NCBI GenBank assembly: GCA_018971765.1
Contig: JAGXAA010000001.1
Location: 1 to 33,723 of the forward strand
Origin: Patescibacteria group bacterium
Lineage (GTDB): Bacteria; Patescibacteriota; Minisyncoccia; Phycocordibacterales; GWA1-40-21
DNA length: 33,723 bases
Reading direction: 5' to 3'
Shown here one piece after another: positions 8,775-17,104 of this stretch. Position 1 is the first letter of the stretch; each line of letters begins with the position of its first letter. A program made the translations under genes and the position numbers. A model generated the notes under the pieces. That model had not been told where the DNA came from. It saw nothing but the letters and a program-made list of their open reading frames with translations, and did no database searches.

Positions 8775-10247
8775 TTAATATATTGAACTCGGCCGCATTG
8801 CGGGAAAAAGTATCGCTTCTTTTATGTTTTTCGCGTTGCTTAAAAGCATCGTGAGACGGTCAATGCTCAAGCCAAGTCCGCCGGCTGGCGGAATTCCGTA
8901 TTCCATCGCTTCGATGAAATCTTCATCCGCCGGCTGGGCTTCTTTATCTCCATCTTTTCTGTATTTTTCCTGAACGGAAAATCTTTCTCTTTGATCAATC
9001 GGGTCATTCAGCTCGGAAAACGCTTTGACTATTTCCATTCCTCCCGCGACGACCTGAAAAGCGTCCGCCAAATTTTTGTCTTTGTCGGTTTTTTTGGCTA
9101 GAGGAAGGTAATTGACGGGATAATCATTAATGAAAGTCGGTTGAATGAGCTTCGGACGGCAAGTCTTTTTGTACACGCTGTCCATTATTTTTTCCAAGCC
9201 GTCACCCTTGTCGGTTTTTACCCCTAATTTTTTCGCCAAGGAAATAATTTCTTCTTTGGCAATAGTTTCCGGCGATTTTATTCCGGCGTATTTTTTCAAC
9301 AGATCAAGATAAGAAACGACTTCAAACTTTTTTGAAAAATCAATTTTATTTCCTTGAAAGACGATTGTCTCTTTGCCAACCGTTTCCTTGACTATTTTCC
9401 CAATGACCGATTCGACAAAAATCATCTGTTTCGAGGCGTCGCTGTAGCTTTCATACCATTCGACTGTCGTGAACTCGGGGTTGTGCGTCATGTCAATTCC
9501 TTCATTTCTGAAAGACCTTCCTATCTCATAGACTTTTGGGAATCCGCCGATAAGAAGTTTTTTCAAATAAATTTCCGGAGCGATGCGCAAGAACAAATCG
9601 ATGTCGAGCGCGTTATGATGAGTCTTAAACGGTTCGGCGCTCGCGCCTCCGGCCAATGACTGCAAAATCGGAGTCTCGACTTCCAAAAAACCGGCGCCGT
9701 CAAGAATTTTTCGGAGTTCGGTGATTATGCGCGAACGGAGAATGAATCGAGTTTTGACTTCAGGGGACATTAACGCGTCAAGATACCTTTTTCTGAACCT
9801 CTCTTCCGTATCGGAAAGTCCATGCCATTTTTCCGGCAAAGGGCGCAAACTTTTTGACAGCATTTTCCACGAATTCGCTTTAATGGTCTTCTCTCCCCTT
9901 TTCGTCATAAAAAGCAAACCTTTGACTTCTATGAAGTCGCCGATGTCGACATTATTGGAAAAAAAATCAAAATCTGATTCTTTCATTTCATCTTTCTTCA
10001 GAAGCCCTTGAAATTTTGCCGTACCGTCGTCAAGATGAAAAAATATCAAAGCTCCTTGAGGCCTCAAGGACATAACCCTGCCCGCGAGCGATAATGTTTT
10101 TTCTTTCGATAGCTTGTCGAAATCAGCGACAACTTTCCCTAATTCATAATCTCGTTCTGAAGATATCGGATAAGACTCGATGCCGTTTTGAGCCAAAGTT
10201 TTCAGCTTTTCCAGACGATTATTTCTAATTTCTTGGAGTGATGCCAT
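8775..10247 (-). CDS. lysS: Lysyl-tRNA synthetase, class II
   Basis: A 490-residue class II synthetase. The N-terminal OB-fold anticodon-binding domain covers roughly residues 50-150. The catalytic core has motif 2 (RSFRNEGIDMTHNPEFT) and motif 3 (GLGLSIDRLTMLL near the C-terminus), with lysine-specific residues around them. It attaches lysine to tRNA-Lys. The start is the ATG at 10247. The gene stands between greA and leuS on the same strand, which suggests an information-processing operon. Length and order are ordinary. Confidence 0.97.
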   Translation of the reverse strand: MASLQEIRNNRLEKLKTLAQNGIESYPISSERDYELGKVVADFDKLSKEKTLSLAGRVMSLRPQGALIFFHLDDGTAKFQGLLKKDEMKESDFDFFSNNVDIGDFIEVKGLLFMTKRGEKTIKANSWKMLSKSLRPLPEKWHGLSDTEERFRKRYLDALMSPEVKTRFILRSRIITELRKILDGAGFLEVETPILQSLAGGASAEPFKTHHNALDIDLFLRIAPEIYLKKLLIGGFPKVYEIGRSFRNEGIDMTHNPEFTTVEWYESYSDASKQMIFVESVIGKIVKETVGKETIVFQGNKIDFSKKFEVVSYLDLLKKYAGIKSPETIAKEEIISLAKKLGVKTDKGDGLEKIMDSVYKKTCRPKLIQPTFINDYPVNYLPLAKKTDKDKNLADAFQVVAGGMEIVKAFSELNDPIDQRERFSVQEKYRKDGDKEAQPADEDFIEAMEYGIPPAGGLGLSIDRLTMLLSNAKNIKEAILFPAMRPSSIY

Positions 10248-10311
10248 ATTTTTGAATCAGCCGCTTACGACGGTCCGCAAACTGATTTAATTAAAAAAAC
10301 AAACGAAGCGC

Positions 10312-10782
10312 TTACTTCACGTCTATGATTTTGCAATTTATTATTCCGTTCGGAGCACTGTACGAAAAAGTTTCTCCTTTTTTCTTGCCCATCATAGCGG
10401 CGCCGATTGGCGATCTGTTTGATAATTTACCGGCGTTCATATCGGCCTCTTCGGAACCGACAACCTTGAAAACTTTGTTGGTGGTTTCGCCTTTTTTCTG
10501 GATTGTCACGGTCGAGCCTATGCTCACGATGTCTCCATGGTAAGAAGAAACTATCTCGGCCGACTTGAGGATTGATTCCAATTTGGCTATTCTGTCTTCA
10601 ATATTCGCCTGCCATTCTCTAGCCTCTTGATATTCGGCGTTTTCAGAAAGATCACCGAGAGATTTGGCGTATTCCAAACTTTCAGCCACCTCTTTTCTCT
10701 TGACTTTTTTCAGATTATCAAGCTCTCTAACCAGCTCCTCGTATTTTTCTTTAGTTAAATATTCGTGCTCTTTATTATCCAT
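10312..10782 (-). CDS. greA: Transcription elongation factor GreA
   Basis: A 156-residue protein with an N-terminal coiled coil (residues 8-75, containing EYLTKEKYEELVRELDNLK and DLSENAEYQEAREWQ with the acidic tip) and a C-terminal FKBP-like domain (SPIGAAMMGKKKGE). GreA binds the secondary channel of RNA polymerase and stimulates cleavage of backtracked RNA. Candidate -10 sequences (TATAAC) lie on the minus strand in the 10800-10820 stretch. The gene precedes lysS by 64 bases. Confidence 0.97.
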   Translation of the reverse strand: MDNKEHEYLTKEKYEELVRELDNLKKVKRKEVAESLEYAKSLGDLSENAEYQEAREWQANIEDRIAKLESILKSAEIVSSYHGDIVSIGSTVTIQKKGETTNKVFKVVGSEEADMNAGKLSNRSPIGAAMMGKKKGETFSYSAPNGIINCKIIDVK

Positions 10783-10897
10783 ATTTTTTTGATTTTAAAT
10801 ATCGTTATATGTTATAGGATTTTTGGTCAAAGTCAATCCTCGACTTCCGTAAAGCGATGAGTGTGGAAAAAAAATGATTAATTTTATATTTACTTTA

Positions 10898-11039
10898 CTT
10901 TGAATTACGAAACTCGTCGAAGGCGCGTCTGTTTTAGGGGGTTTCGAGCGCGACGGCGCGAGAACTTCAGGATTTTTTAAGCTTCAAAAAATCCGTACCC
11001 TAAAAAAGACATGCCGAGAAAGAGTTTTGTAATTTACGA
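10898..11039. repeat. Palindromic element, diverged relative of the ~110-bp family
   Basis: The left end CTTTGAATTACGAAACTC (from 10898) is matched in inverse by the right end (AGAGTTTTGTAATTTACG, to 11038). Inside, GTCTGTTTTAGGG pairs with CCCTAAAAAAGAC, and GGATTTTTT pairs with AAAAAATCC around a short loop, so the whole stretch can fold into one long hairpin. The ends match those of the elements at 13592 and 30841, but the interior differs. No flanking direct repeat was found. It lies between greA and gyrA. Confidence 0.6.
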
Positions 11040-11051
11040 TTATTGAATATC

Positions 11052-13502
11052 TTATAGACAAATAAGCGAAACTAGACTGTCGCTGTCTCGGAGTTTCATT
11101 ATCCGCACGCCTTGAGTCTGCCGGCCGAGAGAAGGTATTTCCTTGCCGTCAACTCTTATGACTTGGCTTTTCTTGGAGATGGCGACTATTTCTTCCTCTT
11201 CTTCCGAGACGACCTTCGAGGCAATAATGTCTCCCGTCTTGGGAGTCACTCTCATCGTGCGAATGCCCGACCCGCCCCTATTTTGCGTTTTGTATTCTTT
11301 GAGATTGGTCTTCTTGCCGTAGCCATTCTGACTTATCACGAGGAAGGCCGGATTTTTCGCGTCTTTTTTAATCACATCCGCTCCTACGACGCTGTCGCTT
11401 TTGCCCAGTCTTATCGCTCTCACTCCCGCCGCTCCTCTGCCCATCACCCTAATGTCGGATTCTTTGAAACGAATTGACTGTCCTTTGGCAGTGGCGATAA
11501 TCGCTTCATCTGCCGGAGCGCTGAAAGAAACGGCCTTCAATTCGTCTCCTTCTTGAAGAGTGATGGCTATGAGGCCACTTCTTCGCACATCGTGGAAACT
11601 TTCAGCTTTGACTCTCTTGGCTACGCCGTTTTTCGTAATCATAATAAGCGACAAGCTGAGCTTCTTCGCTTCTTTCGGCATAGCGAGAACGGAAGTCACT
11701 TTTTCTTCCGCGCCGATTGACAGGAAATTCATTATCGACTTGCCTTTCGTCGCCCTTTTTCCTTCCGGCAATTCATACATTTTGACTTGATACGCTTTGC
11801 CTTTGTCGGTGAAAAACAAAACATCGCTGTGCATCGTCGCGGTCAAAAAAGTCGTGACAAAATCCTCGTCCTTGGTATCCAAATCAACCACGCCGACTCC
11901 TCCTCGCTTTTGTTTCTTGTATTCATCGGGGTTCGTCCTCTTGATATATCCTCCGGTAGTAAGCACGAGAACCGTTTCTTCGTCTGGAATCAAGTCTTCA
12001 TCGGAAAGAGCCTCCGCTCCCTGCTTCATGACTTTAGTTCTTCTTTCATCGCCGTATTTTTCTTTTATCGCTTTGAGCTCATCTTTTATTATGCCGAGTA
12101 TTTTCTTGGGGTTCGCCAAAATATCTTTCAAGACTTTAATAAGCGCTTGAACGGCTTTCAGTTCGTCTTCAATTTTCTTTCTTTCGAGTCCTGCCAACTT
12201 CTGAAGCTTCATTTCCAAAATGGCAACGGCTTGCCTTTCGGAAAATTTAAATTCTTTCATCAAATTTTTCTGCGCCTCGACGACATCTTTCGACTGCTTG
12301 ATGAGCTTGATGATTCTGTCAATGTGGTCAAGCGCCTTGGAAAGACCGAGTAAAATATGTTCTCTGTCCTCCGCTTTTCTAAGGTCAAATTCCGTCCTTC
12401 TTTTTATCACTATTCTTCTGTGTCCGATGAATTCTTCGAGAATGGATTTCAAGGAAAGGGTCTGCGGGACTCCGTCCGCCAAAGCCACCATATTGAAATG
12501 AAAAGTGTCTTCAAGCTGAGTGTGTTTGTAGAGAAAATTCAGCACCTTCTGCGGATGCGCTCCGCTCTTCAAGTCAATCGCTATGCGAATATCTTTTGCG
12601 GATTCATCTCGAAGACCTTTGATGCCTTCCACTTTCTTGTCTCTCACCAACTCGGCGATTTTTATTATGAGTTCGGCTTTGTTCACTCGGTAAGGAATCG
12701 AGCTTATGATGATCTGCGACACTCCTTTCTTGTCCTCGATAATTTCCGCCACGCCTCTTGTCACTACTCCTCCTCTTCCGTTCGCGTAAGCGTGATGAAT
12801 GTCTTTTTTATTGAAAATAATTCCCCCGGTCGGAAAATCAGGGCCTTTGACGAATTCAAGAAGGTCTTCGTTCGCCGCGTCTTTGTTATCGATGAGATGC
12901 GTGGCCGCATCCACGATTTCGCCGAGATTATGAGGCGGGATGTTAGTCGCCATACCGACAGCGATGCCCAGCGTGCCGTTCAAAAGCAAATTCGGAACGG
13001 CTGCCGGCAACACCGCCGGCTCTTTTCTCGTGTTTTCATAGTTGGGACGGAAATCAACCGTGTCTTTGTCGATATCCCGCAACATCTCGCCTGAAATTCG
13101 AGACATCTTCGCTTCAGTGTATCTTTCGGCGGCGGCATTGTCTCCGTCAATCGAACCGAAGTTTCCCTGACCGATGATGAGCGGATATCGATATGAAAAA
13201 TCTTGAGCCATCTTCACCATCGCGTCATAAACGGAAACATTCCCGTGAGGATGATAATTGCCCGTGACGTCTCCGGTGATTTTAGCCGACTTTCTGGTCT
13301 TGGCTCCGGCGTGAAGCCCTATCTCGTGCATAGCGAAGAGAATTCTCCTGTGCACCGGCTTCAAGCCGTCGCGGACATCGGGCAGAGCTCTCATCGTGAT
13401 GACGGACATCGCGTAGTCAAGATACGATTCTTTCATCTCGGTCGTTATGTTTCTCGACACTATGCCTTTGCTGATTTCTCTTTGTATTTTATCCTCGTCC
13501 AT
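11052..13502 (-). CDS. gyrA: DNA gyrase subunit A
   Basis: From the ATG at 13502 the protein has 816 residues (an upstream in-frame ATG at 13532 would add ten). The breakage-reunion domain carries the catalytic tyrosine in AAAERYTEAKMS, Tyr128 in this numbering. The C-terminal beta-pinwheel contains QKRGGVG, a good GyrA box, which favours gyrase over topoisomerase IV. Together with GyrB it introduces negative supercoils. A TATAGT box lies ten bases before the chosen start, so the mRNA leader would be very short. gyrB is not in the window. Confidence 0.95.
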   Translation of the reverse strand: MDEDKIQREISKGIVSRNITTEMKESYLDYAMSVITMRALPDVRDGLKPVHRRILFAMHEIGLHAGAKTRKSAKITGDVTGNYHPHGNVSVYDAMVKMAQDFSYRYPLIIGQGNFGSIDGDNAAAERYTEAKMSRISGEMLRDIDKDTVDFRPNYENTRKEPAVLPAAVPNLLLNGTLGIAVGMATNIPPHNLGEIVDAATHLIDNKDAANEDLLEFVKGPDFPTGGIIFNKKDIHHAYANGRGGVVTRGVAEIIEDKKGVSQIIISSIPYRVNKAELIIKIAELVRDKKVEGIKGLRDESAKDIRIAIDLKSGAHPQKVLNFLYKHTQLEDTFHFNMVALADGVPQTLSLKSILEEFIGHRRIVIKRRTEFDLRKAEDREHILLGLSKALDHIDRIIKLIKQSKDVVEAQKNLMKEFKFSERQAVAILEMKLQKLAGLERKKIEDELKAVQALIKVLKDILANPKKILGIIKDELKAIKEKYGDERRTKVMKQGAEALSDEDLIPDEETVLVLTTGGYIKRTNPDEYKKQKRGGVGVVDLDTKDEDFVTTFLTATMHSDVLFFTDKGKAYQVKMYELPEGKRATKGKSIMNFLSIGAEEKVTSVLAMPKEAKKLSLSLIMITKNGVAKRVKAESFHDVRRSGLIAITLQEGDELKAVSFSAPADEAIIATAKGQSIRFKESDIRVMGRGAAGVRAIRLGKSDSVVGADVIKKDAKNPAFLVISQNGYGKKTNLKEYKTQNRGGSGIRTMRVTPKTGDIIASKVVSEEEEEIVAISKKSQVIRVDGKEIPSLGRQTQGVRIMKLRDSDSLVSLICL

Positions 13503-13512
13503 ATTTGCCAAT

Positions 13513-13518
13513 ACTATA
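13513..13518 (-). promoter_or_regulatory. -10 box TATAGT close to the gyrA start
   Basis: On the minus strand TATAGTATT precedes the chosen gyrA ATG with about ten bases after TATAGT. No Shine-Dalgarno sequence fits between them. If this is the promoter, the transcript would be leaderless or nearly so. Confidence 0.4.
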
Positions 13519-13591
13519 TCATTTCTTCGCAAAAATTGAAAATGGCCTAAGGGACTTTTATTTTAACTCTGCAAAGATTTTTTATGCTATA

Positions 13592-13701
13592 CCGTGAATT
13601 ACGAAACGCAAAATTTAAGTCCTCGGGTCGCAAAAACTCTTTGTCTTTCAAGGTGTTTTTGCTCAACCAGACTATAAATTTTTGCGTTTCATAATTCAAA
13701 G
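13592..13701. mobile_element. MITE-like palindromic element, copy A, with 8-bp flanking direct repeats
   Basis: A 110-bp segment with terminal inverted repeats: TGAATTACGAAACGC at the left and GCGTTTCATAATTCA at the right. It is flanked exactly by ATGCTATA at 13584-13591 and again at 13702-13709, as expected for a target-site duplication. An inner stem GCAAAAAC/GTTTTTGC makes the whole element a hairpin. It is about 89% identical to the copy at 30841. It encodes no protein I can support and lies between the divergent gyrA and DUF5674 genes. Confidence 0.75.
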
Positions 13702-13717
13702 ATGCTATAGTATTTTT

Positions 13718-14062
13718 ATGATTATTAGAATTGTTGAAGACGCCATAAGCATAGATGAACTGCGAGAGATAGCTAAGGAGTATTACGTCGATATGATTAA
13801 AGGCGTGGTGGATATCTCTAAGGAAATAATCGCCGTTGGCGGAGAATATCATATGGATGCGAATGCTAAGATATCGGAAAATGGATCTGTCCAAGCGGAC
13901 GTATGGGGGTTTAATATTTTTTTCGACCGGCCCAAAGACGAACGAATTGAATTTACTTCGCTTATCAATATTCGCCCGCAAGCGGGCAACAGATCGATGG
14001 AAGTGGAAGATGGAACGATTCGCGAGAAAATGCGAGCGGTTATCAATAGTAAGATTATTTAA
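13718..14062 (+). CDS. DUF5674-like small conserved protein
   Basis: A 114-residue protein (start ATG 13718) that I recognise as resembling the DUF5674 family. The family-like segments are VVDISKEIIAVGGEYHMDA, WGFNIFF and INIRPQAGNRSMEVED. Function is not known. A TATAGT box lies only about six bases before the ATG, with no ribosome binding site, so the message may be leaderless. A palindromic element sits immediately upstream. The following gene begins two bases after its stop, so they form a pair. Confidence 0.85.
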   Translation: MIIRIVEDAISIDELREIAKEYYVDMIKGVVDISKEIIAVGGEYHMDANAKISENGSVQADVWGFNIFFDRPKDERIEFTSLINIRPQAGNRSMEVEDGTIREKMRAVINSKII

Positions 14063-14064
14063 AT

Positions 14065-14376
14065 ATGGAACGGACTCCGCTATTTTATCTGGCAAATCTC
14101 GGCAGTGAAGTGCATAGGATTTTTACCTTGAAGGAAAAAGGGTTGTTTAAAGAAGCGGAAGGGGCTTATGCTCGAGCTTCTGATATTATCGAGAAGCTTT
14201 TAAACCATCCCGACCTTCAAGGGAGAACAGGGGAAATAAAAATATTAAGAGATTATCTTGAGCAATCCATGAAGAGCAAGAACGCGCAATTTTTGAAAAA
14301 AGAATGGCAAGGATATTTTTCTCCATACGCGAATAGGCTATTTTATAGCTTGGAAACAAAACATCCTGATTTATAA
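14065..14376 (+). CDS. Small hypothetical protein, alpha-helical
   Basis: A 103-residue protein that I do not recognise. It is predicted mostly helical (HRIFTLKEKGLFKEAEGAYARA, then IIEKLL and ILRDYLEQSMKS), a pattern like a helical repeat or TPR-type hairpin (GLFKEAEGAYARASDII). It starts two bases after the DUF5674 gene and so is probably co-translated with it. No signal peptide or membrane segment is seen. Confidence 0.7.
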   Translation: MERTPLFYLANLGSEVHRIFTLKEKGLFKEAEGAYARASDIIEKLLNHPDLQGRTGEIKILRDYLEQSMKSKNAQFLKKEWQGYFSPYANRLFYSLETKHPDL

Positions 14377-14381
14377 AAATT

Positions 14382-14639
14382 TCACTGGCCTTTTTGCCCC
14401 GCGCCGATTATTTTTACGAAACTTGAATACGCTTCGGCAATGTTTTCTTTTATTGAAGAAATCGGAGCGGCAATGTCCGCGAATGAATCTTTTTTCGGTT
14501 CATTGGAGGCGGGGGTGAGCCAAAAAGTGGAAATCCAAACAAAAAAGATGACGCCTGTGATTGAAGCGGAAACAGTCAAAGCAATCATTTTTTTCTTGGC
14601 GGGAGATTTTTTTCTTAATTCGTCTATGAAATCAAACAT
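14382..14639 (-). CDS. Small single-pass membrane protein
   Basis: From ATG 14639 (MFDFIDELRKK) the protein has 85 residues. It has a positively charged N-terminus, one membrane segment (about residues 19-40: MIALTVSASITGVIFFVWIS) and a polar C-terminus presumably outside the cell. I cannot name the family. It converges on the preceding + strand gene with only five bases between stops. The 118-base stretch before it (14655-14771) is AT-rich, with repeated TTCGAA- and TTTAGAAT-like words and nothing else that I can support. Confidence 0.65.
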   Translation of the reverse strand: MFDFIDELRKKSPAKKKMIALTVSASITGVIFFVWISTFWLTPASNEPKKDSFADIAAPISSIKENIAEAYSSFVKIIGAGQKGQ

Positions 14640-14771
14640 ATTAATTCGAAGCACGAAATCCGAAAGAAAATTGAAGTACTAATGACAAAAATTCAAAACT
14701 TGTTTTGGACATTAGGATTTAGAATTTTGTATTTGTTTCGAATTTCTTGCTTTCTTTATTATAATAAATTA

Positions 14772-15656
14772 TCAATTGCCATCTATAATTTCTAACAAAG
14801 TTTCCTCATCAATATCTTTATCAAATTCAAAAATAATTTCCCCATTTTTTTCTTTTTTATAAAAAATATGAATAGCCAGATCGCCCGATTCCCTATTTTT
14901 TATTTCCACGTCAAACCCTTCAGCGTAATCAAATCCTTGATTATTGAGTGCCTGAACAAATTTATCTCTTTCCTCAATTCCTTTGATCTTCTCAATTACT
15001 TTTGCTAAAAAGCTTTCAAGCACTCCTTGATGAGAAGCAAAAAATCTTTTCATCGTGTCTTCATATTTTTTGTCATCATCTTGGACAAGCTCGTTAAAAC
15101 GCGGAGCTATGTCATAGTATTTTTGAATAATGTAGGCTATGGCTTGAGCTTGTTTGGTGTAAGTTGAACTCTTATTATCATTTTCTTCTTTAGCTAATTC
15201 ATCACTCTTTTCAACTAGAAATTTAAGATATTCGCTTTTCTTAGCAGCCTCTACTGCCTTTTTGAAATAATTGGAAGCAGAATCAGCCTCAAAATTAAGT
15301 CTGTCGTCCACTCTGATTTTTGAACCTGATTCTAAAGGCAAATCTTTATCCAGTTTTTCCTTTAATTCTTCCAGTGTTTCCGTTCCGGTAATCTCCTCCA
15401 GCTTGCCAGACATAACCAAGCCGCCCGTCTCTTGAGTTCTCTTCTTCGGCGAACCGAAAACCATTGATTGGCTAATATCATCCTGCTCGGCTTTTTCTTT
15501 AGCATGAATTTTCCCTTCAGGAGTTAACCTCACTTCCTCATCACTCTTTGTCTTATCATTCTCTTTTTCGTCGTGGCGCATAAAAATCAACTCTATTTTA
15601 GAAGTATAATCTTTCAATCTTTCTTTATTTTCAAAATTTTTTTGTTTTTCAAACAT
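14772..15656 (-). CDS. Histidine phosphatase superfamily (phosphoglycerate-mutase-like) protein
   Basis: A 294-residue protein. The phosphohistidine motif is MRHDEKE (Arg27, His28), a variant of RHGE. The SPKKRTQET segment (69-77) supplies the phosphate-binding arginine Arg73, and SHQG at 208-211 the second histidine. These are hallmarks of histidine phosphatases acting on small molecules or phosphoproteins. A long helical insert (about 120-200) separates the halves. It is the last gene of the five-gene operon, five bases after the phosphohistidine-domain gene. The substrate is unknown; the context suggests it acts on a product or intermediate of the dikinase-like pair. Confidence 0.85.
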   Translation of the reverse strand: MFEKQKNFENKERLKDYTSKIELIFMRHDEKENDKTKSDEEVRLTPEGKIHAKEKAEQDDISQSMVFGSPKKRTQETGGLVMSGKLEEITGTETLEELKEKLDKDLPLESGSKIRVDDRLNFEADSASNYFKKAVEAAKKSEYLKFLVEKSDELAKEENDNKSSTYTKQAQAIAYIIQKYYDIAPRFNELVQDDDKKYEDTMKRFFASHQGVLESFLAKVIEKIKGIEERDKFVQALNNQGFDYAEGFDVEIKNRESGDLAIHIFYKKEKNGEIIFEFDKDIDEETLLEIIDGN

Positions 15657-15661
15657 ATTTT

Positions 15662-17104
15662 TTATTTCGCTTTTTTAATAATTCTCACCACCCCGTTGTC
15701 CGCGTCCACTTCCACCAAATCGCCGTCTTTTAGAATTCTGGTTGCATTTTTTGTGCCAACAATGCATGGTTTATTTAATTCCCTTGATATGATGGCGGCG
15801 TGGCAAGTTATACCGCCTTCGTCGGTTACTATAGCCGATGACTTTTTCATTAAGGGCACAAATTCCGCCCTTGTCATTGAAGTAACTAAAATATTTCCGG
15901 GTATAAACCTTGAAAATTCTGACCTGTCAAGAATGATGCTGACTTTCGCTATCACCCTGCCTTTACAGCCAGTGTTTCCCCTAATCTCAAACATTTCATT
16001 ATCTTCTCTTTCATCCATAAATTTGTAAGCCTTATCTTTAATTTCTTTGACTCTGCCGTATTCAAATTCATAGCCATTTTTATTTACATATACAGCAATA
16101 CCTTTTTTTCTAAGTTTTATTTGATCGCAATAATCATTTTTTTTATAGGTTCCATCAGTAAAATCAGCGTAATACCCCCAAACTATGTCGTCTTGCGGAA
16201 TATTTTTTCTCTTAAAAATTTCTCTGACAATGTTGGATATTAAGGCTATAATTTTTTGTATCGGTTCTTTTCTTATGTCTCTAACATATAGACAAAGCTG
16301 GATGTATTCTAATAATTTATTCAAATCTTTAGATAATTTGTTCTTAAAGTCATATATCTTTTTTTTATTAGACAAAATATCATTGGAAATTTTATCAAGT
16401 TCAGCGCTAATTTTTTCAAACCCACCCTTATCCTTGATTATCTTATCAAAATAAATCGCAGATTCTTCAATCGGCGGGCAAATATAATAATCACTAAGCA
16501 TCCATTGTCCTGCATAATGGTCCGAATCTTCTTTTAACGAAAGTATCGCTCGATCAAACTTTGTTGCAAATGACTCAAAGGTGCTTCTTGCGCTAAGGTC
16601 AAAAAAAACTTTGAAGTTTTTGTCTTCACCGCCAATCTCTTTATAAAATTTATAAATTAAGTTCTCGTCTAATGCCTCGCAAAAAACAGTTGATGCCAAT
16701 ATACTTGGCACTAAATTAAAACAGAGCTTTGCAACAGCGTCTAATTCTTTTTCTTTTATTGATTTCAGTTTTTCTGGGGTATATTTTTTATAATATTCAT
16801 TGCCTTTTTCCCAGATTGACAAAAAATCTTTATATTCAAGCAGATGGTCTATATTTTTTAATTTTTGAAATTTGCGAAAAGTTGAAATGGTGGTGCTTAC
16901 ATATTTTTCTAAATCGAAGAAAATTACTCCATACTTATTTTCCGCCAAAAAGATAAATGACCCAAAACCAAAGTCATAATACCTATCAATGTAAGGAACA
17001 AAAATCATGGGGATTATGCTTCCATATATTAATAAAGAAAAACTTCCTTCTTGTTTCGTTATTTTCTTTCCTTCAAAATCTTTTTTGAATTTTTCAAAAA
17101 TCAT
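15662..17104 (-). CDS. PEP-utilizing-enzyme phosphohistidine domain protein (C-terminal half of a split dikinase)
   Basis: A 480-residue protein. The last ~70 residues are the swivelling phosphohistidine domain of PEP synthase/PPDK-type enzymes: VTDEGGITCHAAIISREL with catalytic His435, then NKPCIVG and DGDLVEVDADNG. The preceding ~400 residues are mostly helical. The segment around RDIRKEPIQK and PQDDIVWGY resembles the helical middle region of PEP-synthase and rifampin-phosphotransferase proteins. There is no ATP-grasp domain, which is encoded at 19334-20287, and no PEP/pyruvate barrel. Its ATG overlaps the stop of the preceding MtxX-like gene (TAATG), indicating translational coupling. Confidence 0.88.
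   Translation of the reverse strand: MIFEKFKKDFEGKKITKQEGSFSLLIYGSIIPMIFVPYIDRYYDFGFGSFIFLAENKYGVIFFDLEKYVSTTISTFRKFQKLKNIDHLLEYKDFLSIWEKGNEYYKKYTPEKLKSIKEKELDAVAKLCFNLVPSILASTVFCEALDENLIYKFYKEIGGEDKNFKVFFDLSARSTFESFATKFDRAILSLKEDSDHYAGQWMLSDYYICPPIEESAIYFDKIIKDKGGFEKISAELDKISNDILSNKKKIYDFKNKLSKDLNKLLEYIQLCLYVRDIRKEPIQKIIALISNIVREIFKRKNIPQDDIVWGYYADFTDGTYKKNDYCDQIKLRKKGIAVYVNKNGYEFEYGRVKEIKDKAYKFMDEREDNEMFEIRGNTGCKGRVIAKVSIILDRSEFSRFIPGNILVTSMTRAEFVPLMKKSSAIVTDEGGITCHAAIISRELNKPCIVGTKNATRILKDGDLVEVDADNGVVRIIKKAK

Noticed and set aside
12357..13094. A long + strand frame (245 codons) inside gyrA
   Set aside because: Antisense shadow of a highly conserved gene.
13547..14095. A 182-codon minus-strand frame opposite the DUF5674 gene
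   Set aside because: It is antisense to a conserved gene and runs through the palindromic element; its composition looks like a shadow frame.
14655..14771. AT-rich segment with repeated TTCGAA- and TTTAGAAT-like words
   Set aside because: Copies are too short and irregular to define a repeat unit from this window alone.
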